A stretch of 64,000 bases of DNA, taken from the NCBI RefSeq assembly GCF_014493765.1, contig NZ_JACTVJ010000006.1, positions 248,001 through 312,000 of the forward strand. Reading direction: 5' to 3'. The notes under the pieces were generated by a model that was not told where the DNA came from, ran no database searches, and saw only the letters and a program-made list of their open reading frames with translations. How positions within the stretch are numbered: position 1 is the stretch's first letter; each line of letters opens with the position of its first letter. The position numbers and the translations under genes are program-made. Source of the stretch: Streptomyces polyasparticus. Its GTDB lineage: Bacteria > Actinomycetota > Actinomycetes > Streptomycetales > Streptomycetaceae. Positions 51,371 through 60,003 of the stretch are shown here, one piece after another.

Positions 51371-52545
51371 CGACACCGCCCTGGAACCGCCGGCGCCTGC
51401 GCAGCAACAACGAGTGGCTGCTCCTGGAGCGGCTGCGCCTGGAGGGCCCGGCCTCGCGGGCCCAACTCGCCCGCGAAAGCGGCCTGTCCAAGCCGACGGT
51501 GTCCTCGGCGCTCGCGGCCCTGGAACGGGCCGGCCTCGTCCGCGAGGCCGGCACCCACGCACAGAGCCGTGGCCGGGTGGCCGTTCTGTACGAGCCCGAT
51601 CCGCGCGCGGGCTTCGTCCTCGGCATCGACATCGGCCGCGCACGTCTGCGTACGGCGGTGGCGGACCTGTCCGGCGAGATCGTGGCGCGTACGGAGGTAC
51701 GCAACCGAGGCCGCAGCGCCCTGTCGGTCGCGGACGCGGCCGTGGGATGCGCCGAACAGGCGCTGGCCGAGGCCTCGTTGACCCCGGCCGACATCGTGCG
51801 CACCGCCGTCGGTACCCCCGGCGTCTTCGACCGGCCCACCGGGCGCGTACGGTACGCCGTCAACCTGCCCGGCTGGGGACGCCCCGGCCTGATCGAACGG
51901 ATGCGGGACCGCCTCGGCACCCCGCTGTCCGTGCACAACGACGCCAACCTGGCCGCACTCGGCGAGTACACCTTCGGCAGCGGCGCGGGCAGCAGGCTCT
52001 TCGTGTACGTCCTCATCGGCACCGGACTCGGCATGGGTGTCGTGGCCGACGGCGAGCTCTTCCTCGGCGCGCACGGCGCGGCGGGCGAGATCGGCTACCT
52101 CCCGCTCGACGGCGTCCCCGCCACCGGCACGGCCCCGCGCCGCGGTCTCCTGGAGGACGCGGTCTCCGCCGACGGCGTGGTCCGCGCCGCCCGCGAGCTC
52201 GGCATGACCGGACCGCTCACCGCGAAACGCGTCTTCGACGCGGCCCGGGCCGGCGCACCCGCCGCGCTCGCCGCGGTCCGCCAGGAGGGCGAGCGGCTCG
52301 CGCTCGCGGTGGCCTCCGTGAGCGCGGTCCTCGACCCCGACCTGGTGGTGCTCGGAGGCGGCGTCGGACGCGGCGCCGACCTGTTCCTCACCACGGTCAC
52401 CCAGACCCTGCACCGCCTCACGCCGCTGCGGCCCCGTATAGAAGCGAGCACCGCGGGCGACGACGTGGTGCTGCTCGGTGCGCTCACGCTGGCGGTCCGC
52501 GCGGCCCGGCCGGAGGTGTTCGAGCGCCGGACGGGAGGGGCCTGA
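51367..52545 (+). CDS. ROK-family transcriptional regulator
   Basis: ROK repressor of 392 residues, GTG start overlapping the ATPase stop. An N-terminal MarR-like winged helix (SRAQLARESGLSKPTVSSAL, about 30-49) joins a ROK domain (GIDIGRARLRTAVAD, VHNDANLAALGE, HGAAGEIGYLP). The zinc-binding cysteines and the histidine after GEIG, usual in ROK proteins, are absent, as in the kinase at the other end of this operon. It probably senses the imported sugar or its phosphate and binds the palindrome at 44831-44842. Confidence 0.9.
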   Translation: MTTPPWNRRRLRSNNEWLLLERLRLEGPASRAQLARESGLSKPTVSSALAALERAGLVREAGTHAQSRGRVAVLYEPDPRAGFVLGIDIGRARLRTAVADLSGEIVARTEVRNRGRSALSVADAAVGCAEQALAEASLTPADIVRTAVGTPGVFDRPTGRVRYAVNLPGWGRPGLIERMRDRLGTPLSVHNDANLAALGEYTFGSGAGSRLFVYVLIGTGLGMGVVADGELFLGAHGAAGEIGYLPLDGVPATGTAPRRGLLEDAVSADGVVRAARELGMTGPLTAKRVFDAARAGAPAALAAVRQEGERLALAVASVSAVLDPDLVVLGGGVGRGADLFLTTVTQTLHRLTPLRPRIEASTAGDDVVLLGALTLAVRAARPEVFERRTGGA

Positions 52546-52587
52546 GGGCGGTCCGGGGGTGAACCAGGGCGGTCCGGGGGTGAACCA
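52546..52587. repeat. Two exact tandem 21-bp copies after the ROK gene
   Basis: GGGCGGTCCGGGGGTGAACC plus one base is repeated exactly at 52546-52566 and 52567-52587, with a partial third copy starting after it. It begins right after the ROK regulator stop. Confidence 0.9.
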
Positions 52588-52620
52588 AGGGCGGAGTGAG
52601 GGCCTCCATTCCTTATTGCG

Positions 52621-52626
52621 TATGAT
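52621..52626 (+). promoter_or_regulatory. -10 element of a leaderless transcript
   Basis: TATGAT, five of six matches to the consensus -10, is placed seven bases before the GTG start of the GNAT gene, so the transcript would begin at or within a base of the start codon. No clear -35 is visible. Confidence 0.5.
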
Positions 52627-52632
52627 TTGCAA

Positions 52633-53166
52633 GTGCCTGATTACCGCATACGTGCCGCCACGGCCGAGGACGTCGACGCCGCGCGCTCCGTCATGCTCGA
52701 CACGGTCTACCGCGATTTCGGCACGGGCTACGTGCCGCGCTGGCACGGGGACATCATCGATCTCGACGGTGCCTACCTGCGGCCCGAGCGGCACACCCTG
52801 CTGGTAGCCGTCGACGAGACGGACGGCAGCGTCGTGGCCACCGGAGCGCTGGACGCGCGCGGACCCCAGCACCCGCCGAACCCCCAGTGGATCGCCGAAC
52901 GCTTCCCGTCCGGCGGGACCGCCCAGCTGCGCCGGATCTACGTGCGGCCCGAGCACCGGCGGCAGGGTCTCGCCGGACGCCTGGTGCGGGCGCTCGTGGA
53001 CTTCGCCGTCGAGGACGGCGGCTACCGCCGGATCTATCTGCACACCGACCCCGGCGTCCCCGGCGCCGAGGGCTTCTGGCGCTCGCTCGGCAAACTCGTC
53101 TGCGACGAGCGCGAGGCCCCTGGCGGCGTACAGGTCATGCACTTCGAAGTCCCGATGGAGCGGTGA
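52633..53166 (+). CDS. GNAT-family N-acetyltransferase
   Basis: Acetyl-CoA-dependent acyltransferase of 177 residues. The N-terminal strand YRIRAATAEDVDAARSVML leads to the acetyl-CoA site QLRRIYVRPEHRRQGLAGRL (about 97-116), matching motif A of the GNAT fold (R-x-x-G-x-G/A). The substrate is unknown. GTG 52633 is preferred to the in-frame TTG at 52627, because a TATGAT box implies leaderless initiation. Its stop overlaps the start of the next, frameshifted gene. Confidence 0.87.
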   Translation: MPDYRIRAATAEDVDAARSVMLDTVYRDFGTGYVPRWHGDIIDLDGAYLRPERHTLLVAVDETDGSVVATGALDARGPQHPPNPQWIAERFPSGGTAQLRRIYVRPEHRRQGLAGRLVRALVDFAVEDGGYRRIYLHTDPGVPGAEGFWRSLGKLVCDEREAPGGVQVMHFEVPMER

Positions 53167-54670
53167 AGAAACCCTTGCGCACCCCCTCTCGCCGTCGGCT
53201 GCTCGCCGCGCTCGCCCTCACTCCGCTGCTCGCCGGCTGCTTCGCGTCGGGCGGCGGCGCCTCCTCCGCCACCGGCTCGGGCGACGCCCGGCTGCGGGTC
53301 GCGATGGCCTTCCCGCCCGCCGAGAACTACTCGCCCTACGGGGCGGACGGCACGCTCCTGAGCCGGCTCGGGGTGACCGAGGGCCTGACGAAACTCGACG
53401 CCAACGGCAGCGCCGCCCCCGCACTCGCCACCTCCTGGCAGAAGGAGGACGGCGACAGCTGGCTGTTCACGCTGCGCGAGGCACAGTTCCAGGACGGCTC
53501 CCAGGTCACCCCCGCGGCCGTGGCCGGCGCCCTGACGAAGGCAGGCGCCGCCGAGCCCGTCACCGCGGCCCTCTCGGGGATCTCGCTGGCCGCCGAGGCC
53601 GAGGGCGCCGACAAGGTGCGCATCACCACCAGCACCCCCGACCCGGCCCTGCCGCTGCGGCTTCCAGCCCCGGGCTCGCGATCCTCTCCGCGAAGGCCTA
53701 CGCCGAGCCCGGCAAGGTCGACGCGGTCGGCACCGCCACCGGCCCCTTCGAGCTGGCGAAGACCACCGGCTCCACCGCCGCCACCCTCGAGCGGTTCGAC
53801 GACTACTGGGGCGGACGCGCCCAGGCCGCCGGGATCGACGCCCGGTTCATCGCCGACGGCACCGCGCGTGCCAACGCGCTGCGCACCAAGGAGATCGACC
53901 TCGCCGAGGCGATCCCCGTGGCCCAGGCCGGCGCGCTCGACAAGGGCACCGCGAAGGAGACCGCCACCGCCCGCACCACGAGCCTTCAACTCAACACCAA
54001 GAGCCCGGTGTTCAAGGACGCGGGCCTGCGGGCCGCCGCGCGCGAGGCCATCGACACCAAGGCCATCGCCGACGGCGTCTACGACGGACACGCGGATGCG
54101 GGCGCCGGTATCTACGGACCGGCGCTGACCTGGGCCGGGGCCAAGCGCGACCAGCCCGAAGGGCGCGCGGCAGCCAAGGACCCGAACGGTGCGGCCATCA
54201 CCCTCGCCACCTACGACAACCGGCCCGAACTCCCCGAGGCCGCCCAGGTGATCGAGCAGCAGCTGGAGAAGGCCGGCTTCAAGGTGAAGCTGGAGGTGCG
54301 CGAGTCCTCGCGGATCGAAGGCGACGCTCTCGACGGGAAGTTCGACGCGTTCATCGGCGCGCGCAACACCATGCTCGACACCGGCGACCCCGTGTCCGTA
54401 CTCGCCGGCGACTACACCTGCAAGGGCTCGTACAACCTCGCCCTGCTCTGCGACAGCGGTGTCGACGCCGCCGTCGAGAAGGCCCGGAACGAATCCGACA
54501 CCGACAAGCGCCAAGAGGCCGCCATGGCCGCCGAGGCCGCGATCCTCGGAACCGACGCCGTCGTGCCGCTGGTCCACCAGCGGATCGTCACCGGCGTCGC
54601 CGACGGAGTGCAGGGCGCGGTCCTCGACCCGTACGAGCGCAGCCTCGTCGCCACCGGAACCCGGCGCTGA
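53163..54670 (+). pseudogene. Family-5 solute-binding lipoprotein with a frameshift
   Basis: Binding protein related to the one at 45818 but split over two frames. GTG 53163 overlaps the GNAT stop; the signal and lipobox are RRRLLAALALTPLLAGCF. The first frame runs normally to PDPALPLRL; after base 53661 the expected continuation (SPGLAILSAKAYAEPGK) is in the next frame and continues to the stop at 54670 (TATGPFELAKT, QLNTKSP, NLALLCDSGVD). One missing base in CTTCC explains it. Everything else is intact, so it is either a recent pseudogene or a sequencing error. Confidence 0.85.
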
Positions 54671-54673
54671 CCC

Positions 54674-56428
54674 ATGTCTCTCGGGAGCCGCGGGGCGGCG
54701 CTGCTGTGGCGCGCCGCCCTCACGGCGGCGCTGGTCTGCGGGATCGGCCTGCTTCCCTGGCTGTCGCGCACCGACCCGGCGCTCACCGTGCTGCGCGCGC
54801 GGTCCGCCGAGCGCACCCCGACCCCGGAACTCCTCGACGCGATCCGCGCCCAACTCGGTCTGGGCGAGGGCCCGTTCCACCTGCTCGGCCAGTGGCTGAG
54901 CGGGCTCGTACGGGGTGACGCGGGGCAGTCCTGGATCTCCGGCGACGCCGTACTGCCGTCGGTGGTCGAAGCCCTCGGGGTTTCGCTGCTCCTGATGGCC
55001 GCCGCACTCCTCGTCGCCTGTCTGACCGCCTTCGCGGTCTGCGCCCGCACGCTGCGGCTCGGCGCACGCAGACGCCTCGGCGGCCGTCGCGGCACGGGTG
55101 GGGCGGCCGCCGTCGTGGTCGCGCTGCCCGAGTTCCTGATCGCGTCCGTGCTCGCCACCGTCGTCGGCGTACAGCTCGGCTGGCTGCCGGCGCTCGGCTG
55201 GTACGGGCCGCAGTGGATGGTGCTGCCCGCGCTCGCCCTTGGACTGCCCGCCGGAGCCCTGCTCGGCCGCCTCGTCGCCGACCTGCTGCCCGGCGCGTTC
55301 GCCGAACCCTGGGCACAGGCCTCCTTCGGACGCGGTGTGCCCGGCCGTCGTATCGCCGCCCACGCGCTGCGCCGCTGCGTGCCCGGAGTGCTGCCGAACC
55401 TCGGCCTGTTCGCCGTCGGCCTCACCGGGGGAGCGGTCGCCGTGGAGCAGGTCTTCGACATCCCCGGCCTCGGCCGCACCACCCTGCAGGCAGCACTCGC
55501 CCAGGACCTGCCCGTCCTGCAGACCGGCGCGCTGCTCATGGTGCTGCTCGCCGCCGTCGTGTCGCTCCTCGCGCGCCCGGCCTCCCGTCGGCTCGTCGGA
55601 CGCGCGCTCACCGACGGCGCGCTGTCCTCGCTGCACCGCGCGGGACAGGGCACCCGCAGTTTCCTGCCCTGGACATACGGAGTGGTCCTCGTCGCCCTCG
55701 TCGGCATCGGACTGCTCCGCGATCCGCTGGCCCTGGACACCACGGCAAAGCTCCAACCGCCTTCCTGGGCTCACCCGTTCGGAACCGACGCGCTCGGCAG
55801 GGATATGATCGCCCGCGTGTCCCACGGCGCACTGACCACCCTCGCGCTCGCGCTCGCGATCACGACGGTCTGCTTCGTCGCCGGAGTGCTGCTCGGCCTC
55901 ATACCCCGCATATCCGGCCCCTTGGCCGACACCCTCAACGCCATCCCCGCCGTCCTCGCCGGACTGCTCGTCGCGGGTGTCGCGGGTGGCGGCTCCCTCA
56001 CCCCGGCGCTCGCGGTGGCCGCCGTCGCCTGGACGCCGCTCGCCGCCCACACCTCCGCGCTCCTGCAGCAGGAACGCGCCGCCCAGCACGTACTGGCCAC
56101 GCGCAGCCTCGGCGCCGGACGATGGCATCTCCTGCGCCGCTCCCTGCTGCCCGCCGTACTGCCGTCCGTCCTGCGCCATGCCGTACTCCGGCTGCCCGGT
56201 GTCGCCCTCGCGCTCGCCGCGCTCTCCTTCCTCGGGCTCGGCGCCCAGCCGCCCTCGCCCGAGTGGGGACTGCTGCTCGCCGAGAACCAGCCGTACGCGG
56301 AGCAGGCACCCTGGACCGTGCTCGCACCGGCCCTCGCCCTGATGCTGCTCGGCGCCCTGGCCGTCAGTGCGACGGGCGGCGCCCGGATGCCGCGCAGACG
56401 GCGCGCGGAAGCGATGGTCCCCGCATGA
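54674..56428 (+). CDS. Fused DppB-DppC-type ABC permease
   Basis: Two permease subunits in one 584-residue chain. Residues 1-320 resemble DppB (loop SFGRGVPGRRIAAHALRR, then EQVFDIPGLGRTTLQAAL); residues 325-584 resemble DppC (GVVLVALVGIGLL, HPFGTDALGRDMIARVSHGA, loop TRSLGAGRWHLLRRSLLP, SFLGLGAQPPSPEWG). B and C subunits are normally separate genes. It starts three bases after the frameshifted binding protein. No ATPase gene follows; an MFS gene does. It may use the ATPases at 49413-51370 or another pair. Confidence 0.88.
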   Translation: MSLGSRGAALLWRAALTAALVCGIGLLPWLSRTDPALTVLRARSAERTPTPELLDAIRAQLGLGEGPFHLLGQWLSGLVRGDAGQSWISGDAVLPSVVEALGVSLLLMAAALLVACLTAFAVCARTLRLGARRRLGGRRGTGGAAAVVVALPEFLIASVLATVVGVQLGWLPALGWYGPQWMVLPALALGLPAGALLGRLVADLLPGAFAEPWAQASFGRGVPGRRIAAHALRRCVPGVLPNLGLFAVGLTGGAVAVEQVFDIPGLGRTTLQAALAQDLPVLQTGALLMVLLAAVVSLLARPASRRLVGRALTDGALSSLHRAGQGTRSFLPWTYGVVLVALVGIGLLRDPLALDTTAKLQPPSWAHPFGTDALGRDMIARVSHGALTTLALALAITTVCFVAGVLLGLIPRISGPLADTLNAIPAVLAGLLVAGVAGGGSLTPALAVAAVAWTPLAAHTSALLQQERAAQHVLATRSLGAGRWHLLRRSLLPAVLPSVLRHAVLRLPGVALALAALSFLGLGAQPPSPEWGLLLAENQPYAEQAPWTVLAPALALMLLGALAVSATGGARMPRRRRAEAMVPA

Positions 56429-57741
56429 CCACCTGGCGCTCGCTCTCCCCGCTCCTGCGTCTCCTCATCGGCACCCAATTCGCTTTCAACCTCGGCTTCT
56501 ACGCCGTACTGCCCTACCTGGGCACCCACCTCGGCTCGGCCATCGGCCTGGCCGGCTGGCTGGTCGGCTTCGTCCTCGGCCTGCGCACGTTCAGCCAGCA
56601 GGGCCTCTTCGTCGTCGGCGGCGCCCTCACCGACCGCTACGGCGTGCGGCCCGTCGTCCTCATCGGCTGCGTCCTGCGGATCGCCGGCTTCGTCTGGCTG
56701 GGCTTCGCCACACAGCCCTGGGCCGTGATCTGCGCCGTACTGCTCATCGGGTTCGCCGCCGCGCTCTTCTCACCCGCGGTGGAATCCGAGGTCGCACGGC
56801 AGGCCGTGCTCTGGGAAGAGGCGGGCAACGGCCCCCGTACGCGGGTGCTTTCGCTGCTCACGGTCGCGGGCCAGGCCGGCGCGTTCATCGGCCCGCTGAT
56901 CGGCGCGCTCCTGCTGGCCGTGGACTTCCGCACGGCCTGCCTTGCGGGTGCGGGGGTGTTCGTGATCGTGCTCGCCGGGCATGTGTGGCTGCTGCCGCAG
57001 CGCATCCCCGGCCGCGAATCCGTACCGGTCCGCGGGGGCATGGGCCCGCTCCTGCGCAACCGCCGCTTCCTCGCGGTCTGTTCGGCCTTCGCCGCGTACC
57101 TCCTGGCGTACAACCAGCTCTATCTCGCGCTCCCTCTGGAAGTCGAACGGGTCACCGGCTCGCAGTCCGCGCTCGCATGGCTCTTCGCGCTCTCCTCGCT
57201 CCTGGTCGTGACCCTCCAACTGCCCGTCACCCGCTGGGCCGGCGACCGCCTCGACCTGCGCTGGTCGATGGTGTGCGGTCTGGTGCTCGTCGGCGCGGGG
57301 TTCGCCGTGGTCATCCCCGGCTGGGGAGGTCTGGCCCCTTCGGTGGTGCTCATCGTCCTCCTCACCCTCGGCCAGATGCTCATCCTCCCGTCGGCCCGCG
57401 CATGGCTGCCCGAACTGGCCCATGAGGGACGGCTCGGCCTGTACGTGGGGGCGATGTCGTCCCTGTCGGGCCTGGCGGTCCTCGTGGGCAGCTCCGCGGT
57501 GGGAGCACTCTTCGACGGCGGGGTGTCCCGGTGGGTGCCGTGGGCCGTGCTGGCGGTGCTGCCGGTGGTGGTGACGGTGGTACTGCCTCGGCGGGAGGTG
57601 GTGGAGGTTGCGGGGAGCCGGGCTGGGTCTCCGTCGGAGGTGCCCTCGTCCTCGTCCTCATCCTTGCCTTCGCCTTCGTCCTCGCCTTCGTCCTCGCCTT
57701 CGTCCTCGCCTTCATCCTCATCCTCGTCCTCGTCGGGTTAG
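56425..57741 (+). CDS. MFS exporter with serine-rich tail
   Basis: Major facilitator of 438 residues with about 12 membrane segments, MdtH-like. The loop motif after helix two is GGALTDRYGVRPVVLIG. ATG 56425 overlaps the stop of the fused permease, implying co-transcription. The last 40 residues are a low-complexity Ser/Pro tail (from about 57645) produced by a TCCTCG/TTCGCC-like microsatellite. Substrate unknown; siderophore or drug export are options. Confidence 0.87.
   Translation: MTTWRSLSPLLRLLIGTQFAFNLGFYAVLPYLGTHLGSAIGLAGWLVGFVLGLRTFSQQGLFVVGGALTDRYGVRPVVLIGCVLRIAGFVWLGFATQPWAVICAVLLIGFAAALFSPAVESEVARQAVLWEEAGNGPRTRVLSLLTVAGQAGAFIGPLIGALLLAVDFRTACLAGAGVFVIVLAGHVWLLPQRIPGRESVPVRGGMGPLLRNRRFLAVCSAFAAYLLAYNQLYLALPLEVERVTGSQSALAWLFALSSLLVVTLQLPVTRWAGDRLDLRWSMVCGLVLVGAGFAVVIPGWGGLAPSVVLIVLLTLGQMLILPSARAWLPELAHEGRLGLYVGAMSSLSGLAVLVGSSAVGALFDGGVSRWVPWAVLAVLPVVVTVVLPRREVVEVAGSRAGSPSEVPSSSSSSLPSPSSSPSSSPSSSPSSSSSSSSG
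57645..57738 (+). repeat. TCNTCN microsatellite encoding a Ser/Pro tail
   Basis: Degenerate repeats of TCCTCG, TCCTCA and CCTTCG at the 3' end of the MFS gene. The array adds a cytoplasmic Ser/Pro tail and may differ in length between strains. Confidence 0.85.
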
Positions 57742-57915
57742 CGGGGCGGGCGGTCGGTCTGACCTGGGCGTCAGCCCTTCGTGGCCCGGTCACCCCTGGG
57801 AGTGGCGCGCCGCTTTGGCGGTCCGGCGGTCTGGGCCCGTAATCCCCGGCCCGGTGCCCGTAAGGGTGAGTGACGATTGCCGGATAAGCCGAACCCTCTG
57901 CCAGGGTGCTCGGCC

Positions 57916-58227
57916 ATGACAAGTGATCACCCTGATCTGCGGGTGCCGACCACGGAGTTGGGCCGGTTCGCCAAGGCGCTGCACGACTCGGTGGAGTCGC
58001 TCGACGAGGCACGGCGGGCGCTCGGCCACGTACGCGCGGACCAGATCGGGACGGCTGATCTCGACGCGGCCTGCGACTCCTTCCAGGAGTCCTGGGCCCA
58101 CGGCGCCGAGCAGCTCGGCGAGCGGATCGGCCGCATCCAGTCGGCGGTGGCGCTCAGCCACAACGGGTACGTCGAGCTGAACCGGGCTCTCGCGGAGGCG
58201 TTCCGGGCGGTGAAGGTCGATGGGTGA
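57916..58227 (+). CDS. Small helical WXG100/DUF2580-like protein
   Basis: A 103-residue helical protein with no signal. The mid-region DSFQESWAHGAEQL occupies the turn where ESX targets carry W-x-G; here it reads W-A-H-G. Its two long helices, GRFAKALHDSVESLDEARRA and ERIGRIQSAVALSHN, fit a type VII secretion-associated helical hairpin. It overlaps the next gene by eight bases; that gene has a predicted type VII signal domain. Likely a partner of it. ATG 57916 taken; the upstream in-frame extension adds nothing recognisable. Confidence 0.6.
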   Translation: MTSDHPDLRVPTTELGRFAKALHDSVESLDEARRALGHVRADQIGTADLDAACDSFQESWAHGAEQLGERIGRIQSAVALSHNGYVELNRALAEAFRAVKVDG

Positions 58228-59413
58228 GGTGGGTGCGGCCGGGTCTGCGGCCCTGTATCCGAACCTGGGATTCGACCCCGTGCCCGGGAACCCCGGTGAG
58301 ATCTCCGCTCTGCAGAAGCAGGTCGCCAAGGCGGCGAAGTCCCTCGGCACGGCACACGAGCTGGTGGACCGGCTGCTGCGGTCGGCTTCGTCGTGGCAGG
58401 GCGAGGGCGGCGACGCCTTCCGCCGTTCACTGTCCGAGGACCTGCCACGACGGCTGCTCGACGCGCACAAGTCGCTGTCGAAAGCGTCGGGTGCGCTGCT
58501 GCGGTGGCACGACGGGGTGGTCGAACGACGCGTCCTCGCGCAGGGGTACGAGGACCGCGCACGGTCGGCCGCGTCGGCGCTGCGAGCGGCGGAGGGGCGG
58601 CGCGCGGAGGACCCCGAAGGACTGTCGTCGGCGCGGGATGCGGTGGGGGATGTGCTGCGGCTTGCGCGGGAGCTGGAGGGAGCGCATGCGGAGGCGGCGC
58701 GGGCCGTGTCCCGAGCGCTCGACCTCGCGGACGATGGGTTGGCTCCGGAGGAGCCGGGGGCTCTCGACAAGGTTGTGGCTTTCCTTGAGGAGGATCTCGG
58801 TGACTATCTGTCGGTAGCGGCTTCCGTCGCCGGGCTCGCGGCCGTGATGGCGACGGCGCCCGTCGGAGTCGCCATCGCCCTGACGATCGCCGCGACGTCG
58901 AGCGCCGGCGCGTTCGCTCTTCACCTCAAGGACCCACAGATCCGTGACGCGGTCTGGCGCGGGTTCACCGAGGGCAAGCTCGACGCCAAGTTCTGGGACG
59001 GCGCGGTCACGCTTGTCGGTGACGGCATCGGGGCTCTGCCGGGCATCGGCCTTGCCGCGGGTGGTGCGAAGGGTGCGGTCACCGCCGTGAGAGCGGCGGG
59101 CTCGTTCGATGACGCGGTCCGGGCCGGCGCCGTCGGTCTCGTGGACGGCGCGAAGGCGACAGGACTCGAGATGGCCACGGTGACGAATCGCGTAACCGAT
59201 TGGGCGTTGCACAGCGCCGGCACGCGTACGAAGGACGCGGTCGAAGTGGGGATTGCCACTACCGGTGTGGCGACAAGCGTGGGGGATGTGACTCCGCTCA
59301 AGGACGAAGAGGTCTACGAGACCGCGGCTCCGGCCGTTGACGGTGCCCGCATCGCCGTGGAGGACATCCCGAGCAACTTCGCGCGTGTGGCTCACGCCGC
59401 GACAAGTCTGTGA
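58220..59413 (+). CDS. Putative type VII-secreted protein with N-terminal T7SS signal-like domain
   Basis: A 397-residue protein. Residues 12-110 resemble the T7SS_signal-type domain: LGFDPVPGNPGEISALQ, then a helix, WQGEGGDAFRRSL (a W-x-G-x-x-A-D/E-x-F element) and a second helix. Alanine-rich helices follow to about 190, then a hydrophobic section (SVAASVAGLAAVMATAPVGV) and a glycine-rich stretch (GIGALPGIGLAAGG). No recognised toxin motif is seen in the C-terminus (SFDDAVRAGAVGLVDG to the end). It may be an effector or a structural partner. Its stop overlaps the next gene. Confidence 0.6.
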   Translation: MGEVGAAGSAALYPNLGFDPVPGNPGEISALQKQVAKAAKSLGTAHELVDRLLRSASSWQGEGGDAFRRSLSEDLPRRLLDAHKSLSKASGALLRWHDGVVERRVLAQGYEDRARSAASALRAAEGRRAEDPEGLSSARDAVGDVLRLARELEGAHAEAARAVSRALDLADDGLAPEEPGALDKVVAFLEEDLGDYLSVAASVAGLAAVMATAPVGVAIALTIAATSSAGAFALHLKDPQIRDAVWRGFTEGKLDAKFWDGAVTLVGDGIGALPGIGLAAGGAKGAVTAVRAAGSFDDAVRAGAVGLVDGAKATGLEMATVTNRVTDWALHSAGTRTKDAVEVGIATTGVATSVGDVTPLKDEEVYETAAPAVDGARIAVEDIPSNFARVAHAATSL

Positions 59414-59421
59414 GGACGTCC

Positions 59422-60003
59422 ATGGAAGCTTCACCACCTCTGTGGTTCCGGCTGCCACCGGGATACCAGCCTTTCGACCCGGCGAGCCTGACACCGGTGC
59501 GCGCTCACGCGCCCGAATGGGTTGGCCCGCTGGACGAGATTTTTCGATGCGGAACCTTCTACGCGGCGCTCGGTTTGCACTGGACCGACGTGAACGAAGT
59601 CGTCACGACCTCGCTGTTCACCCTGTCCGCCATCCGTACGTCGGTGCGGGATCCCGCGGTCGCCGCCGCCCGGGCACTGGTGTCCCGCGCACGTTGGCCG
59701 CATTGGACCGCGGAGACCAGCGAGCTGCGCACCATCGCACGGGCAACACCGGCGGCCTTCACCGCCGGTGTGCTGCGATGCGGTGACGTGGACGCCGTCA
59801 GTGTTAGCCAGGCTGCCTACAGCTTCTTGGTTCCTGGTGCAGCGTCGCTTGCGACAGCGGCGTTGACGACCCCCGACCTGGCGCAGGCAGAGGCGTACGC
59901 CGAGATCCTCGGTGCCGTGGCCGACACGATCAGCTTCGAAGAGCCGGCATCCACGCCCGCACCGCGCCAACCCCTCTCTCGCATCTCGGAGTTGCTCACA
60001 TGA
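59422..60003 (+). CDS. Hypothetical protein of the type VII-linked cassette
   Basis: No family recognised. A 193-residue soluble protein starting LWFRLPPGYQPFDPASL, a helical body (DEIFRCGTFYAALGL, SAIRTSVRDPAVAAARALVS) and an acidic/proline C-terminus. ATG 59422 is preferred for GAGGA six bases upstream; GTG 59410 overlaps the preceding stop. It overlaps the next gene (ATGA). The position after a candidate secreted protein makes a chaperone or immunity role conceivable. Confidence 0.6.
   Translation: MEASPPLWFRLPPGYQPFDPASLTPVRAHAPEWVGPLDEIFRCGTFYAALGLHWTDVNEVVTTSLFTLSAIRTSVRDPAVAAARALVSRARWPHWTAETSELRTIARATPAAFTAGVLRCGDVDAVSVSQAAYSFLVPGAASLATAALTTPDLAQAEAYAEILGAVADTISFEEPASTPAPRQPLSRISELLT

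Noticed and set aside
57861-57887. Possible WhiG-type promoter (TAAG, then GCCGGATAA) before the type VII-linked cassette
   Set aside because: The second hexamer has an extra G relative to GCCGATAA and the spacer is 14, so the match is too weak to claim.
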